Shown in pieces: positions 1 through 6,506 of a DNA stretch of 34,433 bases. The stretch spans positions 1 through 34,433 of the forward strand of contig CAYMCO010000045.1 of NCBI GenBank assembly GCA_964388955.1, read 5' to 3'. Origin of the DNA: CAYMCO01 sp964388955 (GTDB taxonomy: Bacteria > Chloroflexota > Anaerolineae > Anaerolineales > E44-bin32). The notes under the pieces are model-generated. The model did no database searches. It was not told the origin of the DNA and saw nothing but the letters and a program-made list of their open reading frames with translations. How positions within the stretch are numbered: the stretch's first letter is position 1; each line of letters begins with the position of its first letter. Position numbers and translations under genes: made by a program.

Positions 1-56
1 TTGACTTTGGCTTCTCAACCATCGACGGGGCCAGGGGGGTGGGGTTAATTGAAGCC

Positions 57-87
57 GGGGGCGGGGGAGCGCCGCTCCCCCGCCCCC
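57..87. terminator. Strong GC-rich hairpin, possible terminator
   Basis: A perfect 15-base inverted repeat (57-71 against 73-87) with essentially no loop. It is made of G5-C-G5-AGCG and its complement. There is no T-run on the plus strand. On the minus strand it is followed by GGCTTCAATTAA, so a terminator for minus-strand transcription is more likely than a plus-strand one. No gene is visible to its left inside the window, so the transcript it would end is unknown. Confidence 0.4.
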
Positions 88-463
88 CAAGGACCTCTCC
101 CCCTCCCCCAACCGCGGGCTCGCCGTGGAGGGCGGTCCAGGCGAGTTGGGGAGGGGGAGCAGAGGGGGTGGGGGCATGCGCATGCCTGAGCGTCAAATTG
201 GATGGCATCTGGTTCAAGGGCACCCCGGAGGGGCTCGCCCGGCAATGTGGAACACACCCAGCAATGATGGCCGGGGGAGGGCTCCCTTCCATCTGGCAAC
301 GCCGCTCAAACCCTATCCGCCAAATTGCGCATTCCACGCCTCGCCCTGGAAAAGCCTCTGGATCCAGATCGTGCTTTCCAGGCTGGGAGGCTGGGATTTG
401 CCCGCCCCGATCCCTACGGGAAATGGGGCGATAGCTCGCGCGTCGAGCTGCGCCATGCCAAGT
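88..463. other. Stretch without supportable gene
   Basis: Short open frames exist on both strands but none has a recognisable domain, a convincing ribosome binding site or a family-like composition. They look like chance frames in GC-rich DNA. A GGTTCAAG string near 212 resembles a tRNA T-loop, but the base that should close the T-stem is wrong and no cloverleaf surrounds it. I see nothing functional here. Confidence 0.4.
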
Positions 464-524
464 GAGGGGCATATCGAGCTGCCCGCTTTCATCCGCCGCC
501 GGATCAATCGCCCCTCCCTTTTTT
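464..524 (+). terminator. Branched hairpin with T6 run, possible plus-strand terminator
   Basis: GAGGGGC at 464-470 pairs with GCCCCTC at 510-516. Inside the loop ATCCG (491-495) pairs with CGGAT (500-504). Six T follow at 519-524. The fold and T-run fit an intrinsic terminator read on the plus strand, but the loop is long and no plus-strand gene lies upstream in this window. Its proximity to the 3' end of the minus-strand hydrolase gene may be incidental. Confidence 0.3.
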
Positions 525-576
525 GGGATGGAATAGGCCCCGGCTCAAAGCAAACCTGGCGGCCGAGTCGTACGCC

Positions 577-1233
577 CTAGATGCCTCTCAGGAAGGGATT
601 CTGCCGCCGCTCGGCCCCAACGCTGGTGGTAGGCCCGTGACCGGGATAGAGGCTCGTGTCGTCTGGCAGCGTGAGGATTTCTCCCCGGATGCTGTCCAGC
701 AAAGTCTGCCAATCGCCGCCCGGAAGATCTACCCGTCCCACCCCTTGGCGGAAGATCAAGTCCCCGCAGAAGACGACCCCGGCGGACAAGTTGCGAAAGA
801 TCACGTGCCCGGGGGAGTGTCCCGGGGTGTGCCGCACCTCGAAGAGGAGCTTTCCCAAAGGAAGCTGCTGGCCATGTTTGAGTGCGAGGGAGGGTTCCGG
901 GCCGGTCTGGAAATCCCGCACGCCGAAAAGCGGAGCGCCTCCCTTGGCACGCCAGAGGGGCAAATCCTCGGGGTGAATGGCGATTGTGGGGAGCGTGTCC
1001 AGGCTGCGGACGATGCCCGCAACGCCGCCCAGATGATCGAAATGGGCATGGGTGAGCCAAATGGAGGTGATTATCAGGCCGAGCCCTTCTGCCTGGGCGG
1101 CTATCCTTTCGCCCTCCGCTCCCGGATCCACAACGGATGCCTCTTTGGTCACGGGGTCGGCGACCAGGTAGCTGTTGGTGCCCACCGGCCCCAGGGTGAA
1201 GGTATGCAGGATCAAGTCGCGTTCGGGATCCAA
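577..1233 (-). CDS. MBL-fold metallo-hydrolase (glyoxalase II-like)
   Basis: A 218-residue single-domain metallo-beta-lactamase-fold protein. It has the family signature THAHFDHLGG (metal ligands His62, His64, Asp66, His67), then HTPGHSPGH with a further metal His, CGDLIF with the bridging Asp, and a late YPGHGP His. The N-terminal GPVGTNSYLV is typical of the small glyoxalase II-like branch that hydrolyses thioesters or related substrates in the cytosol; the substrate cannot be told from sequence. The start is a TTG at 1233. No in-frame ATG or GTG precedes it, and GGAG lies about 11 bases upstream. It is 54 bases downstream of the NBR1-Ig lipoprotein gene on the same strand, so the two may be co-transcribed. 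The function call is from family knowledge; the start is moderately certain. Confidence 0.9.
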   Translation of the reverse strand: MDPERDLILHTFTLGPVGTNSYLVADPVTKEASVVDPGAEGERIAAQAEGLGLIITSIWLTHAHFDHLGGVAGIVRSLDTLPTIAIHPEDLPLWRAKGGAPLFGVRDFQTGPEPSLALKHGQQLPLGKLLFEVRHTPGHSPGHVIFRNLSAGVVFCGDLIFRQGVGRVDLPGGDWQTLLDSIRGEILTLPDDTSLYPGHGPTTSVGAERRQNPFLRGI

Positions 1234-1287
1234 CGGGACACATTCTCCATTCTGCGCTCCGTAGCGGGATTCCAGCGTTCCAGCAGT

Positions 1288-2442
1288 TTACTCGGTCACA
1301 TAGTTGACGATCAGTTTCATGGCGCCGAAGCGCACCATGTCGGCCGTGCTATCGCCGTCCGTCTCGGCATCACTGAACTGTAGCCGGATCTTGAACCAGT
1401 CGCTCCCCAGCAGATCCTGCATAGCATCCTCAAAATCCTCGTCAGATTCGACGGTCTCGAGGTCATCCGCGCTGCACCATCTGCCGATGGCGCCTGAGGG
1501 GGATCCCGTGAAATAGTCTCCCGAGCCGAGTGTGCCATAATCGTGCACATAGGCTCTCAAGCACCCCAGATCGGCGAAAGGCGTTCCCAGGGTGTCGAAA
1601 TCCTTGAAGTTGACCTCCACGGTATCGATGTTTGCATCCTCGGGGATGTCGGAGATGTCAAAGGCCGCGAAAACTTGGGCGCCATCGTCATCCCCATCGT
1701 CCCCGACATTCAAGAGCCCCTCCCGCAGATCATTGTTGCTCCTCACCGATCCGCTTTGACCCATCTTGATGCTGAGCGTCACGGTCCTCGGTCCCGGTTC
1801 ATTCACACTGATCTTGACCCAGAAGGCGGCTTCGGCGTCATCGCCCAGGCCGAAGCGCATCCCCTCGGCGTCCTGCAGCTTCCAGAAGCCCTGGTAGGTA
1901 CCCGCCTCATCGGGGGCCGTGAGTTCCACGCTGATGTCCACCACCTGGCCAGGAGGGATCGCTTCGGGGAGGGTGACGGAATCCGGCGCGCCCATTTGAT
2001 CTCCTTCATCGAAGACCAAGCGGTACGCTTCGGTCCACGTGCAGGTGCCAGTATTCTCCAACCGCCAGGTCTTCTCGAAGGTCTCTCCTGGATCGACTTC
2101 TGCTCCGTCCGGGTAGGTGACGTCATCAATGAAGAGAATCTCATCGCTGCATGATCCAGGGACGGAGGTTGCCGGCGCGGAGGTTGGAGCCTCGGCGGTC
2201 GGGGGCGGCTCCGTCGCCGGAGGAGGCTGGCTTGGAGGGGAAGTGGGCGGAGGTTGGGTTGTCGCCGCTTGGGTGGGGAAAGCCCCTCCGGGCTCCTGAG
2301 TTCGCATCGCGGAAATGGTCTGGGCGGCATAGGTCACCAGCGAATCCTGCGGCTCCTGTACCAGGGCAGGAAACTCGCAGGCCGCCGACAACACACCGAC
2401 CAGCAGCAAGGGAACAAGCTTCCGCTTCAACTTCCGGGGCAT
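1288..2442 (-). CDS. Lipoprotein with NBR1-type Ig-like domain and C-terminal beta domain
   Basis: A secreted lipoprotein of 384 residues. The start at 2442 is chosen because AGGAGA sits about 9 bases upstream and the protein then begins with a short basic stretch (MPRKLKRK), a hydrophobic helix and a lipobox LSAAC with Cys22. A Pro/Thr/Ala-rich linker (about 49-96) follows. Residues about 98-212 are an Ig-like domain of the NBR1 type, with CTWT, YRLVF, PGQVVDISV, GFWKLQD and FWVKI landmarks. Residues about 215-384 are a second beta-rich, acidic domain that resembles the DNRLRE-type sandwich (FDISDIP pattern); this second assignment is tentative. It probably sits on the outer face of the membrane as a binding or adhesion protein. 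A paralogous Ig domain is encoded at 21636-22283. Ligand unknown. Confidence 0.85.
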   Translation of the reverse strand: MPRKLKRKLVPLLLVGVLSAACEFPALVQEPQDSLVTYAAQTISAMRTQEPGGAFPTQAATTQPPPTSPPSQPPPATEPPPTAEAPTSAPATSVPGSCSDEILFIDDVTYPDGAEVDPGETFEKTWRLENTGTCTWTEAYRLVFDEGDQMGAPDSVTLPEAIPPGQVVDISVELTAPDEAGTYQGFWKLQDAEGMRFGLGDDAEAAFWVKISVNEPGPRTVTLSIKMGQSGSVRSNNDLREGLLNVGDDGDDDGAQVFAAFDISDIPEDANIDTVEVNFKDFDTLGTPFADLGCLRAYVHDYGTLGSGDYFTGSPSGAIGRWCSADDLETVESDEDFEDAMQDLLGSDWFKIRLQFSDAETDGDSTADMVRFGAMKLIVNYVTE

Positions 2443-2850
2443 ATCGCATCTCTCCTTCTGGCCCCCCACGCCAAGGGGGCGGCAAAGTGCCGGAGGAAAT
2501 GTCGGCGGCGGCGGGCAGCCGCTCGCCACATGACATTCTATGGGAAACGCCCAATCCGCGCCGTGACCCTGCCCCGGCCGCGTTGGCTATCTCCGCAGCA
2601 GGGCCAGCGTTTTCTCAGCGGTGGCCCTCCGAATGGGGCCCGCCGGGCGCTCGAAGACCGGGTTATTCCCCGCGTTGCGGTGCAAGTGATGTGCCGCGCG
2701 AGATGGGAGGCAGGCGTTCGGGCGGGGCCTTCCGACATTCCCCGTCAGGCCAACAGGCAGGTGATCCCAATTGGGGTTCCCATGGATTGTCCGCTATGGT
2801 ATTCTCCAACGCACGTATCCTTCACCCCTTTCGGATTGGATTTGAGCCCC
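2443..2850. promoter_or_regulatory. Divergent intergenic region between lipoprotein and ABC exporter genes
   Basis: About 400 bases separate the two divergent start codons. A possible plus-strand promoter is TTGGGG (2771-2776), an 18-base spacer and TATGGT (2795-2800). This would start a transcript near 2807, about 45 bases before the exporter gene. On the minus side a GCCCCC/GGGGGC hairpin lies just upstream of the lipoprotein ribosome binding site. No open frame here looks like a gene. Confidence 0.35.
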
Positions 2851-4614
2851 ATGGCAACGGCCGAATTCGTCCTTCCAGACGCCAGGTCGTACAAGCAGGA
2901 ATCCACCGCGCGCTGGATTCTATCGCACGCGGCCCGCCACTGGTGGGTGATGGTGCTGTCCGTGATCGGGGCGATCGGAAACGCTGCCATGGCCTCGGTG
3001 GTGCCACTGCTCATCGGTCAAGCGTTCAATCTGATCCTGACGCCCTCCCCGGATTTGCGCCAACTGGTGCGCATTGCACTGCTGATTATTGGATCGCAAT
3101 TCGTGCGCGGGGTGCTGCAACTGGGACGCAATTTTGGTTTTGAACTCCTTGGCCAGCGCATGGAGCGGGATATCCGGGACGAACTCTATCTGAGCCTGCT
3201 CGGCAAGTCCATGGCGTTTCACAACTTGCAGCCGGTGGGGGATACCATGGCGCGCGCGACGAACGATGTGCGCGAGATCAATTTGATGTTCAACCCCGGA
3301 TTGAACCTCGTGATCGGATCGGCGATTTTCCTGATCATGCCTCTTGTGGTGACACCCACATACGACCCCGCGCTGGCCCTTGTCCCCGGCCTTTTCATCG
3401 TGGGATATGCGCTAGCCCTCTGGCAGTATCTCAAGGAGCTCACGCCCATTTCGGACCGCATTCGCAATGCGTTCGGGGATATGAATGCGCACGTATCCGA
3501 GACCCTGGATGGGGTCGAGGTGGTCAAGAGCGCCTCACAGGAACCGCATCAAGTGAAGCGCTTCGTGAAGATCGCCCGCCGATTCCGAGACGCCTTTGTG
3601 GGGCAGGGGAATGTGGAAGCCCGATTTGTGCCGCTGTTGCTGTTGGGCATCGCCACAGCCGGCGCGTTCCTGCATGCCGTGCTGCTTTTCGATCAGGGAA
3701 GGGTGAATCTCGGTGACGTGGTGGGCTATATGGGGCTGATCCAGCTCTTCCGCTTCCCCACCTTTGTGTCGCTCTTCTCCTATTCGCAGGTCTCGCTCGG
3801 GCTGGCAGGGTCCAGGCGAATCCTGGAATTACTGACGAGCGAGACCGCCCTCGATCATAATCCGGCGGGGCAGGCGTCGGAAATGCGTGGCGAGGTGGAA
3901 TTCCAGGATGTTTGGTTTTCCTATCAAGGTGAGGACCACAGCCTGGAGGGCGTCTCTTTCCATATCCGGCCGGGCCAACGCGTCGCCCTTGTCGGCCAGA
4001 CGGGCTCCGGAAAGACCACCGTGGCCAAGCTCATCAATCGAATCTATGACGTCAGCCGGGGAAAAGTCTTGGTGGATGGCTTGGATGTGCGTGAGTGGAA
4101 ATTGGCGGCTCTGCGCAGTCAGGTGTCGATCATTGAGCAAGATGTCTTTCTCTTCTCCCGCAGTTTGGCGGACAACATCGCATTCGGCTGTCCCGATGCG
4201 ACTCGGGCGGAGATCGAAACCGCGGCCAAGGCGGCGCAAGCCCATGAGTTCATCATAAGCTTCAAGGATGGCTATGAGACCGTCGTCGGGGAGCGGGGCG
4301 TGACCCTGTCGGGGGGCCAGCGCCAGCGGATCGCCCTGGCGCGCGCCTTCCTGACCGACCCGAGCATTCTGATATTGGATGATTCCACCAGTTCCATCGA
4401 CAGCGCCACCGAGGACAAGATCCAGCAGGCGATCTTCCGGGCGGCGGAGGGCAGGACGACCATCATCATCACCCACCGGCTCTCCCAGATTCGCTGGGCG
4501 GATCTCATCGTTGTGCTGCGAAACGGGCGAGTGGCCGCCATCGGGGATCACGCCCAATTGATGCGCGAATCAGCGCCCTATCGCAGAATCTTCGTCGGAA
4601 GGCAGGCGGCCTGA
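2851..4614 (+). CDS. ABC exporter half-transporter, subunit with degenerate catalytic site
   Basis: A 587-residue half-transporter: an exporter-type membrane domain (roughly residues 30-330, several hydrophobic helices) fused to a nucleotide-binding domain. Walker A is GQTGSGKTT at 382-390 and the signature is the canonical LSGGQ at 486-490. Walker B is ILILDD at 506-511, so the usual catalytic Glu is Asp511. The switch His is present (IITHRLS). This pattern is known from heterodimeric exporters such as BmrC/BmrD and TM287/TM288, where one of two ATP sites is non-hydrolytic. The partner starts 2 bases after this stop. I chose the ATG at 2851 because the protein then begins as family members do; the ribosome binding site is poor, and an in-frame ATG at 2782 is an alternative. 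The substrate is unknown (drug or lipid-like compounds are usual). Confidence 0.92.
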   Translation: MATAEFVLPDARSYKQESTARWILSHAARHWWVMVLSVIGAIGNAAMASVVPLLIGQAFNLILTPSPDLRQLVRIALLIIGSQFVRGVLQLGRNFGFELLGQRMERDIRDELYLSLLGKSMAFHNLQPVGDTMARATNDVREINLMFNPGLNLVIGSAIFLIMPLVVTPTYDPALALVPGLFIVGYALALWQYLKELTPISDRIRNAFGDMNAHVSETLDGVEVVKSASQEPHQVKRFVKIARRFRDAFVGQGNVEARFVPLLLLGIATAGAFLHAVLLFDQGRVNLGDVVGYMGLIQLFRFPTFVSLFSYSQVSLGLAGSRRILELLTSETALDHNPAGQASEMRGEVEFQDVWFSYQGEDHSLEGVSFHIRPGQRVALVGQTGSGKTTVAKLINRIYDVSRGKVLVDGLDVREWKLAALRSQVSIIEQDVFLFSRSLADNIAFGCPDATRAEIETAAKAAQAHEFIISFKDGYETVVGERGVTLSGGQRQRIALARAFLTDPSILILDDSTSSIDSATEDKIQQAIFRAAEGRTTIIITHRLSQIRWADLIVVLRNGRVAAIGDHAQLMRESAPYRRIFVGRQAA

Positions 4615-4615
4615 A

Positions 4616-6433
4616 ATGGGCTTCTTCTCCGGCCTGGACGCCGAGGCCTATGATCGCAGCTACGATGACCGCGATCTCCTGCGCCGAATGTGGGCCTACT
4701 TCCGCCCGCACCTGGCTAGATTGGTGTTGGCCAGCGTGGGCGTGTTCTTCGTCGCCCTGTCGGGCGCCGCCACGCCAGTCTTGATCTCGCGCGGGGTGGA
4801 TCTCCTCTCGGCGGCAGGCGGTTCTCTCTCTTACGCACAGCCCATTGCCGGTCTATTTGCCCTCGGGGTGCTGACCTGGGGGGCCAATTGGCTCGGCCGG
4901 CGGACCATCGCCCGCACGGTCGGGGACGTGATGCTGGAACTTCGCACGGACGCTTTCGACGCCGCAGTGGAGCAGGACCTCTCCTTCTATGATGAATTCT
5001 CCTCCGGCAGGGTGCTCAGCCGCATCAGCTCAGACACCGAGGACTTCGCCCGAGTGGTTGTGCTGATCACCGATGTGGTCTCCCAACTGCTGCAATCTGC
5101 GCTGCTGCTGATATACCTGAGCACGATCAATGGGCGGCTGACCCTGTGGCTCGTGGGGATGCTCCCCGTCATCCTGGGGGTGGCGATCAGCTTTCGGCGC
5201 TTGGCTCGCAAGGTCACCCGGGAGGGGTTCCGGGCCATGGCCAATGTGAACTCGGCGATCAAGGAGGCGGTCACCGGGATCGCCATCGCCAAGAACTTCC
5301 GGCAGGAAGCGGCCATCTACCGGGATTTTGACAAGGTCAACCTGCAGTCCTACCGGATCAATGTTCGCCGGGGATTTGTGATCGCCACGGTCTTCCCGAC
5401 ACTTGAGGTGCTGGGCGGATTGGGGACGGCGCTGCTGGTTTACCTGGGAGGCATTCGCGCCGAACAGGGAGTGATCACTGTGGGGGCCTGGTATCTCTTT
5501 ATCAACAGCCTCGATCGATTCTGGTTCCCCGTGCTCAACCTATCCGCCTTTTGGACCCAGATCCAGAATGGGCTGTCGGCCGCGGAGCGTGTGTTCGCCC
5601 TGATCGACGCCGAGCCGGCCGTGCAGCAAACGGATTCCCGGCCGGTGCCCCCGCTGCGCGGCGAGATCGCGTTCGAGGGGGTGTGCTTCCAGTATGTGTC
5701 TGGAGAACCGGTTCTGAAGGATTTCGACCTGCATATCGCAGCCGGGGAAACGGTGGCCCTTGTCGGACACACCGGGGCGGGAAAGTCATCCATCGCCCGC
5801 CTGGTGTCCCGCTTCTATGAGTTCCAGGATGGAAGGCTGCTCATCGACGGCATCGATGTCCGCACGTTCGACCTGGGCGAATACCGGCGGCAGCTTGGGA
5901 TTGTGCCGCAGTCCCCCTTCCTCTTCTCTGGGACTGTCGCAGGGAACATCTGCTATGGCGGCCGGGATGTCAGCCTGCCGGAGATCGAGTCGCTGGCGCG
6001 CCAGATTGGCGGAGGGGAATGGATGGATGCGCTCCCCAATGGGCTGGCGACGGTAGTCGGTGAGCGCGGCCAGCGGCTGTCGATGGGACAGCGTCAACTG
6101 GTGGCCCTGATGCGCGTCTTGGTGCAGAAGCCCGCCATCTTCATTTTGGACGAGGCCACCGCCAGCATCGATCCGTTCACGGAGAATCAGATCCAGCAGG
6201 CCATCTCGCTCATCCTGGCAGAGACTACCTCCATTCTGATCGCCCATCGGCTCTCGACGGTACAGGCAGTGGACCGCATCATCGTGATCGAGAACGGTGC
6301 CATCCTCGAAGAAGGAACTCATGATTCGCTTATGGAGTCCGGTGGGCATTATGCCGATCTGTACAACACCTACTTCCGTCATCAATCGCTGGAATACGTT
6401 GAGCAAGCGCGTTCTCTGGTGACCGGCGATTGA
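4616..6433 (+). CDS. ABC exporter half-transporter, catalytic-site subunit
   Basis: A 605-residue half-transporter, partner of the preceding gene. The start codon lies one base after the upstream stop, so translation is probably coupled. The membrane domain spans roughly residues 35-330. In the ATPase domain Walker A is GHTGAGKSS (384-392), Walker B is IFILDE with catalytic Glu513, and the switch His is in IAHRLS. The signature motif is LSMGQ (488-492) rather than LSGGQ. In an assembled dimer this altered signature faces the Walker motifs of the first subunit, the ones with Asp511, so both deviations fall in the same composite site. The other site, with Glu513 here and LSGGQ from the partner, is fully canonical. 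The product would act as an inner-membrane efflux pump; the cargo is not identifiable. Confidence 0.93.
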   Translation: MGFFSGLDAEAYDRSYDDRDLLRRMWAYFRPHLARLVLASVGVFFVALSGAATPVLISRGVDLLSAAGGSLSYAQPIAGLFALGVLTWGANWLGRRTIARTVGDVMLELRTDAFDAAVEQDLSFYDEFSSGRVLSRISSDTEDFARVVVLITDVVSQLLQSALLLIYLSTINGRLTLWLVGMLPVILGVAISFRRLARKVTREGFRAMANVNSAIKEAVTGIAIAKNFRQEAAIYRDFDKVNLQSYRINVRRGFVIATVFPTLEVLGGLGTALLVYLGGIRAEQGVITVGAWYLFINSLDRFWFPVLNLSAFWTQIQNGLSAAERVFALIDAEPAVQQTDSRPVPPLRGEIAFEGVCFQYVSGEPVLKDFDLHIAAGETVALVGHTGAGKSSIARLVSRFYEFQDGRLLIDGIDVRTFDLGEYRRQLGIVPQSPFLFSGTVAGNICYGGRDVSLPEIESLARQIGGGEWMDALPNGLATVVGERGQRLSMGQRQLVALMRVLVQKPAIFILDEATASIDPFTENQIQQAISLILAETTSILIAHRLSTVQAVDRIIVIENGAILEEGTHDSLMESGGHYADLYNTYFRHQSLEYVEQARSLVTGD

Positions 6434-6453
6434 GGCCGGCCCTGGGGGCCGAA

Positions 6454-6462
6454 TGTTATAAT
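6454..6462 (+). promoter_or_regulatory. Extended -10 promoter of uvrA
   Basis: TATAAT at 6457-6462 is preceded by TG at 6454-6455, giving a TGn-TATAAT extended -10 box. No recognisable -35 lies at the usual distance. Transcription would start near 6469, leaving a leader of about 38 bases with a good AAAGGAAA ribosome binding site before the uvrA ATG. Confidence 0.65.
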
Positions 6463-6506
6463 AAAGGTTTGCTTATCTATCTAACGTTGGTGGGCAAAAA
6501 GGAAAC

